The translations under genes and the position numbers were made by a program. The notes below the pieces were generated by a model. That model was given only the letters and a program-made list of their open reading frames with translations, was not told the DNA's origin and ran no database searches. DNA of 64,000 bases, taken from contig NW_024067695.1 in assembly GCF_009389715.1 (NCBI RefSeq), positions 310,001 through 374,000 of the forward strand, read 5' to 3'. How positions within the stretch are numbered: position 1 is the first letter of the stretch; every line of letters begins with the position of its first letter. This stretch comes from Phoenix dactylifera. Its lineage: Eukaryota; Streptophyta; Magnoliopsida; Arecales; Arecaceae. Of the stretch, positions 10,400 to 24,062 are shown piece after piece.

Positions 10400-13300
10400 G
10401 TTGAGAAATCCAGATAATATGGGCTGAAGCCCATTTGAGTAGAGCCCATATCAACACAACCCTTCAGTCCAAATCCCGCAGGATAAAAGAATTAGTCGTT
10501 CATAGGCTTTTTCCTTCAATAAGTTCATATACGACTGCGGGCTGGGCAGGCCGATGGATCCGATTCCTATAGTATATTCTTCTAGAAATACCCAAACAAG
10601 ATCTAGTCCAGTAGTCCACCAACATATCATTGTTAGACCTAGATGTCTGTCAGTTTGATTGGATCATGATTTAAAATAATGGCTGTATAATAGCATTTAC
10701 AAGTTCCTTTCTTATGTTATATGTAATAACCGGAAAAAATAATAAGATTGTTATAACATGTCATTTACTATTTAACAAGATGCTATAACATACATGATGT
10801 TCGTTGTTTTGTTTGTACATGTTTTAGATACATATATTTTCATTCATTTTTTTTCTTTTTGGGTACTGATTTCTCCTTCAAATTTCAATTTTATGTAGTC
10901 ACAAGTAATAGGGGAAAAAAAAAGAATAACGATGTTACTGAAACCTTGACTAGATGGAAATAAAAGAATTGATGAGAACAGAGTTAGCAATTCACATGTA
11001 TCTTCCTAGTGTTATTATCCTATTGTGTCCCTGTTGTTCATTAGACCACATTGTAAGATATACCTCTTTGCATGCCTAAAGTCACCTCCGTGCGGCCGCC
11101 GATCAGGGAATGTAAGACTGTAAGCCAATGTTTTACAGGTTTTGATGAAGTTCTTTGGGTTATCCAACAACTTGTATTTGGTAGTAGAAGCTATGTGGCT
11201 CAAACTACTTGCCTAAATGGTTCTCAACTTGCTGGACTGTCAAGGTTGACATGGCGCATCGTGAATCTTGCATTCTTGTGAATCACGTCAGCGGCGCGAT
11301 CCCTCTTAAATTGCACCATTGGTTTTGGTGACTTCCATTCGGGTTCAAGACAGTGATTCTAAAGTCCAATAACCCAACCTAAGCAAGCCCTTATGCGCAT
11401 CCATGGCTGCCCAAAAATCCATGTGTGTGTAAACAGAAAAAATGGCTTTTGTGGCACTTTGTTTCAAGGTATGTTAGTATTTAGGGAGCTCAAGCAATAA
11501 CTTTGTTGCTTGAAATAAATGATGTAAAGTCTAAAGATTCGATTTGTTTTAACAAAATTGTGCAAACATGCTTAAAGCCACATTTTTCCTATCTTCTTTC
11601 ATCGGAAGAAGGTTAATGCTGGCTGGGCTTGGTTTCAACTAGCTTTCAATATTCTTTGCCGACCTAACGGGCACTGGTCCACTAGTAGCCGGCCTATTTG
11701 TTCTAATTTGACAACCAGGGTTGGCGAAAGCCCAGCTAAATACCAGAGCGAGTACAGGAACTTCGAACCTAGCTCTCATGTAACAGTACAGGAGAGTCGA
11801 GCAAGTTGGCTACTAGGCTCCTGTTACCTGGCCTTGGTGCATTGGCTGCAAACTTATCAGGGAACACCTTATTTATCTCCTCAATACACCTAATCCTTCG
11901 CCTTAAAGCTTGCATGAAATGCCAAGGTACCGAGCAGGCCTGGAAAGTTAAGTTCAGAAGCTGTCGATCTTAAATAGCATGCACGTACGTCGCATTACCG
12001 TTCATGCACGGGTGGGCGAAAGCGACGCCACTTTGGCGCATCTTTTTGATGGGGCCATGCACGAGCTGGCCACCCCGGTACCGCTTGCCAACGCTGTTTC
12101 TAGGTCAACCTTGCTGTGCACAAAGAGTGCTAGTTATCATTCATATCAGTTGATAAGAATGTCATGAACTGATTTGGTAAAGATTCATCCGGTAGCTGCC
12201 GTCTTTATCTAAAGTTTATTCTTTCCAACCTTCACTTCCAGGGGAAGGCAATATATGTGCTTAAATCATGGAGAATGCGATCTTTTAACATCTCTCAATG
12301 GAGTAATGCCCACCATCTTCCTTTGCTTAGTCCCGTACGTGGTCGACCCATGCTTCAGTTGGTGATTGGTGCAGTATATATATAGAAGGTAGGTGCTCTC
12401 AGGAGGGTTCATGTCGACTCCAGAGTGCCGCATCAATGCTTTAGCTTCTTCCATCTCAATAAGCCAAGCCAATTACCCTTCCTCTGTTTGTCTTCTGTTC
12501 GTTCGATATGCATCGTCAACCTTTATTGGGACAGTGATCGGTAATCATCTGGATTGCAATTATTTGATTGAGATTGGACTGCTGCAGTTGAATTCAATGA
12601 TACAAGTTGTGTATTGTAACAATTGCTGGGACCTTACGGCCTAGGAAGAATCATGAGGAAAATTTAAGTTGGTCAGGAAAACACCATTTGAAGGATCTGC
12701 CTTCGAATCTTTTGCTCTTGGACTTGGGTGGTTTAATATAGTATCCGTGAAAGGAATGTAACGGGAGCAACATCTGGCCTGGGCCTAATGCTAGAGATTT
12801 TGGAGGCCTTTCTTTGGTGTAGCCTAGGACCGTCCCGTTTCCAGCGTTCCAGGATCAACCTTTTGTTTTAATAGCGACTTAATTTGCTTTCGTGAAAACA
12901 TATGTCCGGCTTTGCGCTTTTATACACGGGTGCTTGTTCTGTATGGTTGTTTGTTGGACCTAGCCAATAGACTCGCCCAAGCAAATAATGTGACTTGCAC
13001 CCTCAAGTCTCTTGCATCCAATTGGTGGGATGGAGGTCGAGGAAAATCTTTAGGATTTTGCTCATCATTTTTGATCTTAAGTTCAGACATAGCTTGGCCT
13101 GATTGGTCACTTAAATCCGATGGTTCGAATTTGCCGCAGCTAACGGTTAGTTTGTTCCTCACTCCTAAAAACTTACCTTTTAGCTGTTCAAGTGGTAAAT
13201 ATTATTCTTATATTAAAAAAATTAAAGGTTGCTTCCATGGTTATACCTCTTCGCCTGGCATCCAACCGGATGTCATGGGCTCAAAGTTTTGGTTAGTTAT

Positions 13301-13480
13301 CTCCATAATTTGTACTTCAATAATTACAATGTGAATAGATTTTTTTTCTTCATTTTTTTTTTTTTTTGGAAGAGATGTGCCTTTCTTCCTCTTTTCTCTT
13401 TTCCTAAGAAGATCATGAATTAAAAACATTATAAGCTTACACTATTTAAGATAAATGATTTGATTTGTTAAGGCTGATAG
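10400..13480. other. Intergenic, no supportable gene
   Basis: Mixed sequence with short chance open frames only (longest about 140 codons at 12912-13334, no recognisable domain). The segment 11640-12180 is more GC-rich and looks like old repeat sequence, but I cannot classify it. Confidence 0.4.
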
Positions 13481-13484
13481 AAAA

Positions 13485-13667
13485 ATTATTTTTTACACCA
13501 TATGCACTATGCACCATGTGAAAGTATACAATGCCAATCATAGCCACTCATTTCTATTACAGAAATATATCGAAATAAGTGCTTGATGAATGGGTCTATA
13601 AAAACAAGCAAGCAGATATAATTAATACGGTGCATTGGCACGCGGTGTATGTGTTATAGGATATGGT
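13485..13667. repeat. Possible MITE-like palindromic element
   Basis: One end reads 'acaccatatgcactatgcac'. The other end, reverse-complemented, begins 'ccatatcctataacacatac' and contains 'gccaatgcaccg'. This gives imperfect inverted ends around a core with 'ctcatttctat'. Related blocks occur near 35940-36055 and 57350-57560. Boundaries are approximate. Confidence 0.35.
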
Positions 13668-16600
13668 TTTAGGTTCAACATTATTCCACGAGGTTTTGCA
13701 TTGTTTCTAAGCCACTTACCTTTCAGGTACTTGTGGCAAATAGCATGAAAAAAAAAAATCGTTTTTTCCGGCCCTATGGTTGACTGGCTTGCCTCTTCTA
13801 GAAGACCCAAGGGCCACGCTTTCTCCTACAGTAACCAGCTTGATGACGTTGATGGTGATGGCGATGGCGATGAAATGGGTAAAATGGGACGAGTCGCAAT
13901 GGTACGTGCCAAGTCACGCTTGGGTAAGAAACTTTAGGTCTACTCTCCATGACGTTTGGTATTGCTTTCATTAGATATATGCTAGTTTTAGCGGCTCGCT
14001 TGCCGTAACAAGAAAAAAAAGTTCGGTTTAATACACTCACACATGCGTCATGTGCACGTAATCTGACATCAAACCAAAATCCAACATGAATTGGCCTAAT
14101 TAAGTTGATGATCGGTCCGTTTTGGTTTCGGGTTCCCTTTCTCTTTTTCTTCTTATTGCTGTATGCCAAATCTGGCTTAAACGAACTAATTACACACTTC
14201 AGTGAATGTGATCCAAAAATAATAACTTTAATAATAAAGATGAGTCTCTTTCTTTTCCTCCAAAGTTGTACGAGCATGAACGGGTTCTAAAGAAGTTACC
14301 TCCATCTCCATTTGAAGGACGTCTTACTCCAACCAAACTAGTTCCAAACCAACAAGAAGTATACTAATATCATAAAAGAAGGTTTAATCCAACACATTTT
14401 AATCAGATCAGGCTAGGTGGTCGGGTCTAAATCACAAGTCATCTGATCTGACATGATCCGACCCGATTGCTGCCAAAGGGGGTGGGTGTTAACCAGGTAA
14501 GCTGTATTCATGAACAAGCAAACCCATGGTTAGGGCCAACTCCAAGAGCCACTAGAAATAGACTAGGATGTGAACTGTCCCCTGACCTTTTAAAATATCG
14601 TGGCTCCCACAGTCCTATGATATACTTATTTAATTTCCAGGCCCCATGAAGGAAGGGGACATCTACCAAACCATGGGGCATTGAGGGATTGAAAGAGAAA
14701 TGAACATGACATCTTTGATAACCTACGAGTGTTTTAAAAGGAAAATTTCTTTTTTCTGCATTCCCCTTGGAAATAACAAGTTAGCTTCCAAAAACGGAAG
14801 GCCTGATTTCTTTCTTCTTCTTCTTCTTCTTTTTTCACCTGAAGGCTGAAGCCGTATTTATAATCATTAGAGAGGTTCTCGTGTTTGGCCACTTGAGCTT
14901 ATCTTAATCCTTCTTCTTTTATCTGTGTAACATTGATTTGAAGGTGGATGTGGCTTAAACAAGTATAGTTGGTGTGCTAATCTCTTTCTATTCAAATACT
15001 TTATTGAGAACAATGCAATACCCATGCAGCCACAGAAACCGCATTTAACTTTGGCATTTAGCCTATTTAGTGAAGGACATACGCAAGCATGGAAATGTCC
15101 TCATGATAAGGACTTGGCGTTTCTATACAATATTTTATCATTGAAAAGGCCAAGGGGAGTTGGGTCTACTAGTTGGCAGTTGGGTTTGCACTGGAAAGAG
15201 GTTCTTATTTCTAATTTAGAACAAATTCTACTATTATAAATAGTTTGTGGATATTTAAAAATTGGCCGCAGTAGGGAGGATATAAATTTATCTGAATGTT
15301 AATCTACCATTGATTTGTAAATAGTATCCTGATATCTAATTCAAAAAGAGAAAAAGAATTAAAAGATAAACAATATAAGTTAATTGGAAACATAGAGTAG
15401 CAAGAGGAAAAAATGACACCTAGTATGAACCAAGGTTAAAAGATCAGGATTGAGAACTGATGACCATATGCCAAGGTGACAAGGCCCCTTAAGAAAATTT
15501 TAATAATTTGCCTAGTTTGAACGTAGGTTGTCCTCTTTCAAGGCCCCCCGTAGATGACAAGGCCATCTCTACTGATTTCAAAAGGAGGTAACCAAGAACA
15601 AATTAAATTTTGAAGTAGCGGGTCAGGATATGATATTTAACAAATTTAATGAGTACATTATGAAGGTTTGTTGACCTCAAAACTTGAAAAGGTTCTTCCA
15701 TCTTATTCTATGTTAGGGGAATTTCTCGCTTCTCCCTTAGATATGATTAGATTGCCTAGTAATAGAATAATTTTTTTGTTGAAGTAAGCAGTAGCGCCTA
15801 TGTGAAAACAAAAGGAAAGAAAAGGAAGAAGAAGAGCCCTATAATTGTACTAACTAGCTATTACTTAAAGCTACGACACTAATTAGTCTGGTTTGAATGG
15901 GTTCAAGTGTTAATAAGTTATCCTCGTGTTGATTTTGGTTGAGTTTCCTCCGGTCTTAATTCTAAAAGACATACTGCTTAAAAAAATATACGGTAGCATT
16001 GCTATCTTTTTTATATATATATTTATTTTGAGATTAGGAGGGGCTAAATCCTCACTGCTACTGGTTTCTCCCACCTCTTCCCGCACCAAGATCAGTGCCT
16101 AGGCTCCAAAGTAAACCAAGTCATAGAGCCCGAGCTTCACTAATCTGGGTTGAAGTGGGAGCCAGTGCTACTCAGAATCAAACCCTCAACCTTCTCACGA
16201 GATACGAAATCGTTCATTTATGATAATTCTAATCTTGAGCTAGTGTCTGAAATTCAACTTGACAATGATGCAATGTAGGTACAAATTTTCATTTCCATGG
16301 CACCATGAAAAAGAATTTGCACTAAAGATGTATTGTATTTAAGGTACATCTAAATAAGGAATCTAATTTTTTTTAAATTGTTTGTAGTAAAAAGTTTATC
16401 ACACATCAGACAAGGATGAGAAATTTTATCATTTTACATCGTGAATAATACTTGTTCATCTACCAATATTGAAGCATCACATGCATTTATACATGTTTTA
16501 TACATGTAAATTATAGATGCAAAATTAATAACATAGGAAAAAATAATTTAAAACTTCACAATATGTTTATAAAAAAAATAAGAAATATCATATGAATGAC

Positions 16601-16830
16601 TCATACGTCCACATTTTCTCATGACTCATATGTTGTTTCCCTTAACCTTAGTTTTTCTTTTTTTAATCTCCAAACCACCGAGACCTCTCCCTAATTATTC
16701 GCTAAGCATCATAACAAAAACAACTAGGTGATATTTGAATGCTACATAGTAATTTTTGAACAAATCATGAAAGAAGTTACCAACATTTAGCTCACAAATA
16801 AACTAATACGAGTGGTGAAAAGCCCAAAAA
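13668..16830. other. Intergenic, no supportable gene
   Basis: AT-rich with a (TTC)n run at about 14813-14830 and a hydrophobic chance frame at 14105-14290. Around 15400-16260 the sequence has the look of very old, diverged interspersed repeats. No domain or exon structure was recognised. Confidence 0.4.
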
Positions 16831-16832
16831 AG

Positions 16833-17490
16833 TGTTGGAAAAATATTTTCTAGGAATTGCTACATCTTTATTTTTATAAAATAGTATAAAAAAATAATTT
16901 ATTAGAATAAAATTAGAGAATTAAAAAGAGCTTGTCTGGATCGAGGCTTGTAATATATACTATCCTAAGAACGTGATTCAATCTTTACGTGCAGGTTTGC
17001 GATGATCTTGTCCCTATGATACAACAATCTGGCTTGGCCCGATCTTCCTCTAACGAACATAATCACTGTGGAAGCTTGACCTGACTGATTTCTTTACATG
17101 CCCAGAGAAAAAAAAAGATGGAAAGCAGAAAGTTGAGGGGCAAAAAAATTTTCTATCTGTATGTCTGTAGAAGAAACTCTCGGAAGATAGAGTTTTAGTA
17201 AGAAAGAGAGAGAGATCAGTTTATTTTTGAATTAATTCTAGAAGAGTCTACTTATAGACTCTATTCAGAAGACTGAAGATATGTGACGATTCCGAAGATA
17301 TGTAATGTCGTATCTTTTCAAAAACCAACATTTTCTTTCAAAGAGTTACAACTCTTCTAAAAGAGGCATCTTAAAAAAAAAAATTAAAGCATTTAAAACA
17401 ACAAAGTTTATGAGATAAGAAAATTTAATTTTTCTTAATTAAAATTATAAAAGATTTAAAAATTATAAAGTAGAATATCTGGACAACTTA
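16833..17490 (+). mobile_element. Diverged LTR copy (same family as 19801-20406)
   Basis: The segment starts TGTTGGAAA and aligns by eye with the solo LTR at 19801. Shared blocks are 'aaagagcttgtct' (16925 vs 19892), 'cttggccc', 'cctctaacga', 'ttatagactctat' (17252 vs 20184) and 'acttttct/actcttct' before 'aaagag'. Offsets from the start agree within about 40 bp. The 3' end is not well defined and no CCAACA terminus is found. A partial third copy follows at about 17930-18180. Confidence 0.6.
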
Positions 17491-17929
17491 TACTGTGTAA
17501 TGGGTGAGATATTCCATGGACTTGAATCTCACTTAGTATTAATAATATCTATCTAAAGAAACCATAGTAGATTAGACCTTGAATAAGGTCATTTGACTCA
17601 AACTTTTAATTATCACACACGCAGTTCGGATCAATTGGGTCTTTATGCGGTTAGCGCCATTTAAAGGTCTTGTGCTTGGTACCTTGATTTTTCATGAGAA
17701 TTTTATTAAAGTTAGCCCAAAACCCTAGTCACGGCCTATACAACAATATCCAGAAAATTTTTGCATAGACTTTAAAGTTACAAAAAAATTTTGCAAATAT
17801 TTTAAATCTGTATAAAATTTATGTATAGTTTTTAAAGTTGCAAAAAATTAGTTTGCATACTTTTCAGAGTAATATGACTTTCTAAAATGACTGTTTTTTA
17901 TAAAAAAAATTGTCTAGAAAATAAAAAAA

Positions 17930-18185
17930 TATAGAAAGTGGAAAGTAAACTTCCTGTATGCAGAAAAAATTCTCGAAAGATCAAAAAAAAAACACGATGT
18001 TTCAAAAAATACGAAATGTTCGGAAAGACCGTATCTTTTTAAAAATCAACGTTCTCTTTCGAACAGTTACAACTCTCGTAAAAGAGGCATCTTATAAAAA
18101 AATATTTTAAAATATTTAAAATAATGAAAAGTTAAAGAATAAAAAAATATTTTTTAAATTAAAACTCTAATAAAAAGTTATGGGC
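17930..18185 (+). mobile_element. Partial LTR fragment
   Basis: Matches the 3' half of the preceding LTR: 'cgtatctttttaaaaatcaa', 'cagttacaactct' and 'aaaagaggcatctta' are shared with 17310-17375. The 5' half is absent. This suggests a truncated or recombined second LTR. Confidence 0.5.
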
Positions 18186-19194
18186 AAAAATATTGTACTA
18201 CACACCAACTATGTGTACTACACACCAACTTCACCTCCATTGATGACCCAGATGCATCGTGTATTGCAAAGATGCACCACTTTAGGTAGTGGAACAAAGC
18301 AATTCTAGGTTCCTCAAAAAAACACTAATTTTAAAGTTAAAAAGTATATTTATTATAATTCCATTATCTTTTATCCCGTTGCTGCGTGGTTGCCGGGGAG
18401 CATGCCACCCTATGAGCTACCTCCAATAGCTGCCTCGGAGATTCGCGAAACCACCCCCGAAATAACAATGCTTATAGCATTATTAAAACCTATCATATAA
18501 CCCCAATAGTTATTTCGCGTAATAGAAAATGCCCACGATTTCCGATGGAATATCCTTCGCATCCACTCCCCCGCGAATCCCTCTGTTTTTTTATCTGTTC
18601 GTACGGAGAGAATCTCCCTATTTTAATCTGACCCCTCTGGTGGAGGCGAGAGGTGCTGACGTGGATGATGCCGATTGGTGGACCCCGCGTAACAACTCCA
18701 GTGGCGAACCACCTCATCCATCACATCAAGTGGCTGAGATCAGAGAATCATGTGATTGTCAGCACGTACGAGCGACACGCGTTGTTTCCTTTCAAGTCCC
18801 CCATGTGCGGTCTTTTTCTTTGGTCTGCCGTTGGACTCCAAAAGTGGCGCAACCATCAGAAAAACGTAAGAGGAGAGGGAGAATAATAAAAAAAAAAGAG
18901 AAAAAGAAAGTTGGAAAGGAAAAGGAGAGAGACGAAAACGACGTTTAAGGCTCCGGCTCGCCCCACGAAAACACCCGGACTTGGAAAGAAAGGTCCAACT
19001 TCACGGTGCGCAACCCTACTTTTTCTCAATCATGGAAATAGAGGTGAAATTACGGACACTCTTTTTACTGATCGAGTCGATCTGTCCCATGATTTAAAAA
19101 ATTAAATAAATAGTATTTGTGAGATTGTCTACTCGTATCTCTCTATCCGTCTTTGCCCTCCCTTTCAAATCTCTCTCCTCCTCTGATGAAAGCA
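18186..19194. other. GC-richer segment, no gene recognised
   Basis: Includes a direct repeat of 'gtactacacaccaact' near 18194-18230. A moderately GC-rich stretch follows at about 18370-19030 with open frames on both strands (139 aa plus, 74 aa minus), neither with a recognisable domain. It could be internal sequence of a retroelement lying between the LTR copies at 16.8 and 19.8 kb. I see no gag or pol motif. Confidence 0.35.
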
Positions 19195-19798
19195 TCCGTC
19201 CCAAGTATGCATCATAAGGCTATGGACTATGATCGATGAATACACCATATTCTGAAAGTTATATATTAATTTGTGTAAAAGTATGTATTGAGTTACTATT
19301 AGATATACAATAGAAAACTTAAAGTATGTATTTAAAACCCATCAAGTTTGTATCATCTAAACATATATTTTATATTGGTGAATATCATATTTTGAAAACT
19401 GTATATCTGGATAAGTATCAATTAACTTGGAGGCGTATAATAGGTCGTTATTGGATGTATACAAAGAAGCTTAAAAGTATGTATTAGAAACCCATTGAGT
19501 GTTTATCATTTGGATATGTATTGCGTACTAATGGATAAGATGTTTTAGAAACTATATATCAATTTGTCTGAAGATGTCTATTATGTTGCTGCTGGATATG
19601 TAGCCAAGAAGTTTAAAAGACGTGTTAGAAACCCATCAAATATGTAACACTAGGACATGTATTGTATATTAGTGAACACGATGTTTTGAAAATTATGTAT
19701 CAATTTATTTGGAGGTATATGTGGGACATTAGATAATTAATTTGCTAGGTGTGTATCATCTAGACATGTACTTGTGTATTGGTGAATTCGGTCTATGG
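19195..19798. repeat. Diverged tandem repeat, about 140-bp unit, four copies
   Basis: Recurring blocks such as 'tttgaaaactgtatat', 'agaaacccatcaa', 'gtatcatctagacatgta' and 'tattggtgaat' repeat in the same order. The 'gaaaact' block occurs near 19252, 19393, 19549 and 19687, a spacing of about 136-157 bp. The array stops right where the LTR at 19801 begins. Confidence 0.65.
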
Positions 19799-19800
19799 CT

Positions 19801-20406
19801 TGTTGGAAATATTTTGCTTAAAAACTACTATATTTGTATTTTATAAAAGTTTTATAAAGGAATAATATCCTAAAAAAAATCAGAACATTGAAAAGAGCTT
19901 GTCTATATCAAGGCGTGTAATATACATTGCTCTAAAAACGTGATTCGCTCAGGTTTGCGGCGAACTCGCCCCTAAAGTACAACAACTCGGCTTGGCCCAA
20001 TACTCCTCTAACGAGCACGATCGCCGAGGAGGTTTGACATAACCAACTCCTTCAGTTGTCCACCTGAAAAGAAAAACTTGAAAGAGGTTTGGAAGAAAAA
20101 AAGAGAGGAGAATTCTCTGTTTTATCTCAAGAAGCAAAGAAGTAATATGAATTGAGTTGTCAAAATACTAGACCAAAGCCTATTTATAGACTCTATCTAG
20201 TTACCGATACGGTACTGCATTTCCAAAGATGCGATGTTTCAAAAACATTGCATTCCTATAGAAACCAGAACCAACATTCTTTTCAAAACAGTCATAACTT
20301 TTCTGAAAGAAGCGTATAAAGTTTTAAACCATCTAAAATTTAGGGAATATAGCTGGTATATTTATCTTTTTAAATTAAATTTTTTTTCTGAGTTAAAGTT
20401 CCAACA
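19801..20406 (+). mobile_element. Solo LTR with TGTTGG...CCAACA ends
   Basis: A 606-bp segment starting TGTTGG and ending CCAACA, a perfect 6-bp terminal inverted repeat typical of plant LTRs. It contains 'tatttataga' near 20181 as a plausible TATA box. The flanking 5-mers are TGGCT (left) and TGACT (right), a one-mismatch candidate target duplication. No internal domain follows, so a solo LTR is the simplest reading. A related copy is at 16833. The superfamily cannot be decided from the LTR alone. Confidence 0.6.
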
Positions 20407-23280
20407 TGACTATGGGAGGAAGAGGCTGATCCATACTTTAGAGGAAAACAAAGGAACTCGACCAGGAGAGGGAAGGTCTCACCGACGGACAAAGAGGGAA
20501 GAACCCCTTGACCAGAAAGAAAAGAGGATTATAGGAGGATAGCCCCATGGACAGCTTTACGTATTCTTTTTTCTTTTTTTAAGTCATGGACAGTAGGTTG
20601 AGTTCTATCCCACTTTAACTCTTTTTTTCCACTTTAAGATGGATGCAAACAATTACTATTTAATCTCAACTATATGCATAAACTTATGTTTGTTTTTCCT
20701 TGTGTTCTCCTATATTTCTTTCTCCTTTAGGGATACGTTGACTTGTGAATGGAATGCTATCTGTACTTTCTCTGAAAAAAATATTTTATGTTGCAGTGAA
20801 TCCCTTGCAATATCTAACATGAATTCTCTTTTGAGAATAAAAACAAATGTATATATTTATATATGTATACATATAAGAAATGAACTTATTTCAGGAGATC
20901 TCCGTATTATTTCCTAACCAGACTCCCAGGTAGCAATCCCCAAATGCCATGAGGGACGAGTGCTGAGCGATGATGAGTGGTGCTGGAAAGCAAGACTCTT
21001 TTACAATTTTATATTTCAATAATTACTCAACTAGCTAGTTAAATAGTATGCCATCAATAATTGTTGGACATTCATATGAACGAATTATGCTAGCTCTCAT
21101 CTCAACTTATCACTTAGAAATAGTTTAGCAGAGATCCTTCAAATCACATAAGATATTAATCCACTTGTTGAATAGTTTAACAGATTTACTTATAGACTAC
21201 TATCTTTTGTAAAAAAAAATTTGTTACTTTTTTGTATTTTTCTTTCTTACAAATCTTTTATCAATAGTTTATATAAACTTTTCTTTTCTAATAAAAGCTG
21301 AATGGCTTTGCCTCCCTATTATTATTATTATTATTATTATTATTTTGGTGCAAGCAGCGCAACTTATTGCGAGTTACATTTTAACTACCAAAGGTTTGTT
21401 TTAAGTTGCTTTAAATTTTGGCACAAACATATCTTAGCATATATTTATTTTTGAGAAGAGTAGCATAAATTTTAATTTTTTTTCTTTATAACTTGAAACA
21501 GGGCTTTTTCGAACTCAGAAGCCCAGCTAGAAACATGTTCAATTAACTATATAGAGAGCTATAAATACATACCAAATAGTGTAAGGTATGGCCAGGATTA
21601 ATTAGGAAAATGTAGGCTACCACTTAGTTCTCTTTATTTCAGATTGCAACGAAAAATCTGTGCGGACGTAATAGGCATTGAATTGGCACGTAGAGGGAGG
21701 CCATCAGACTAAATAAATAGGACCTAACATACCGCAATCCTTAATTCCTTGGCTTGGTATGGCTCTAGATGCCTCTCGACATCAAGGCCCCACTTTCCAT
21801 GATGGCCGGTTGAGGCAAGACAATTCAGCCATATCCAAACAAAGTCACAAATGTTCTTGCGATATTGTTTTCGAGGAACAAGCTCTTGTCATATTTCTAT
21901 TAGGGGAGAATAGAGTATTCATAGAATACTATGCATCACTAGGATAAACAAGAAATGAGCAAATTAAACACTCAATGCAAAAGACCTAAAACAAATGTTG
22001 AAACTGGATGGAGTTATCCAGAGATCCCTCGATCCGAACATGAAGATACAAATGCTCATCAAGCCAACTCAAAGAATTAGAAAATTAACACGAGGAGTCC
22101 CCCACTGGCTGAAGCCTGCACCATGAAACATGATTAAGACTTCTAGTAACATGCATGATCTAATAATAAACCTAGCGGGATTAAAAAATTCTTCTGTTGG
22201 ATGCTGAACTAGTTCACCTATCTAGATATTGTGTCTACTGCAGATGTATTTCTGTTAGGTAACACTATCAGGTTGTCCTTTTGCACACATTTCTTTTTCG
22301 AATTCAAAAAATTCTCCTTCTGTTTTAGACAATGGTAGAGACTTCCATGAATTTGCACCATTGTGGAACTCTAACAATGCATCGAAATACACTTTGAGAA
22401 ATGCTTCATTAAACAAAGAAAGAAAGCATGCAGACAATATGTAATTATCCAATGTGCTGGCTAGTTGACTAATATTCGGCTTCAGACCGACCTGGGGAGA
22501 ACAGCACTAAACATTGAGATAAGCAGGCTGCAGCTACCAATTTGTTTCTGGTAGGTATGATACCAGCTCTTTTTTTCTTTGGTGCAACTTAATTCTAGCT
22601 TTGAAGCTGAGTAAAAAACATGAGGGATCGAGACTATGGTAGTCACACACTTGATACTTGGTCGATTAACCTTCTAGAGAAAGGGAATGCTGTCACCACA
22701 AGTGGATTTATTTGATGACACATATGACATATCAGTCTGCCTTGAGTGGGGCTGTCTTTGCTTCCATCCTTCACACTACGGCATTCTTTAGTTGTTCCCT
22801 ATTGGCTTTGATTTTGCTGCGTGACCACCTTGACAAGGCCCCATGGGATGCTTACCGAAGGCTCTCTCTCTCTATTGTGACTGAAAGGGAGATCTCAGGT
22901 ATATTTATGTGGATGCAAATGTCCTCATAGCAAACTAGAGTAACCACTCTTTTTCTTGTCTTGTTTGGAAAGGACAAACTATATATGACAGAGCCAACGG
23001 ACCATCCTCCTTGATGCATGAAGGGGTAGGAATGATCAGGTCAATGGTTTGAGGATTGGTGACGCAGGTGCGACTCCATAGGCTCTCTTGCCTGCAGGAG
23101 GTCCAAATTTTCGGGCTCAATTGTCATTAAATAAAAGCAACATCCATCAAAGTTCTCTATGTACATTGCGAAAATGTTTCGCAATTTAAGCAGTGTGAAA
23201 GCATAAAACACTAGATGCTCATTGGAGGAAAGGCGATACGACTTTCAGTATAGATTTGCCCCTCTTTTCATCCATAAAGG
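20407..23280. other. Intergenic, no supportable gene
   Basis: AT-rich. An (ATT)n run of about nine units lies at 21317-21345. Short open frames (for example 20639-20917 and 22712-22930) show no recognised domain. Confidence 0.4.
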
Positions 23281-24062
23281 GCTTTCTTTCAGCTGCGATT
23301 ACAAAGTTCGGGCGAGAAGGCTTGTCCAAGCCAGCAGGTTGGATTTGCTTTTAAATAATTACGGTGGTATTATTATTATAACAGACATCCCGTAAAATAA
23401 AGGATTTAGTGGTCTGGTGTTAGTTGAGTTTCACGGATAATAAAGATAATTTTGTCGCCCCCTAAAGCGAATAATGCTTTCGGTTCGGCTAGAAAAATCT
23501 TGATATAAAAGTTGGAACTCAATTTAACTATGAAAAGTTGAACCGCTAAGTTTTGAATCCAATCATCCATATCAATCTATCCATCTTCTTCTAATTATTC
23601 CATCTGGGACTAAAACTCTCACATCCTCCCATTAATTATTTCAATCCTCAACAATCAAAACAAAAATAGTAATTACTATCTTTGGATAATTAGAGTAAGT
23701 TTGGGAGTTTTGAGCCAATGTAAAATTATTTTTAAGTGAAAGGTGCTACTAGGTGTATGAAGAATGGAAGATCCGGTATGAGATGTTGAGAAACCTTGAA
23801 CATTACCAACTTGCACATTGTCAAAGCCATGACATTTGTTATGCATTGTCGGATTGCTCAAATTAGATGCGATATGATGAGTTGTACTAATGTCAGTGAG
23901 AACCAAGCAGTAATCATGGTAGCCATGCTCAGGTGGATAACATCATCGGTTGGCATGATCCATTCGGTGGTAGGAACCGATGGCAAGATGAGCAACTCGA
24001 TTACAAATCTAGCATGTCGGAAGGTTGGGCTGATTAGATGAAGATGATGGTGGACGTGTGTG

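Noticed and set aside
19195..19798. Regularly spaced repeats considered as a CRISPR-like array
   Set aside because: Units are about 140 bp and diverged with no short identical repeats or unique spacers, and the context is plant nuclear. It is a tandem satellite-type repeat. No CRISPR array was seen anywhere in the window.
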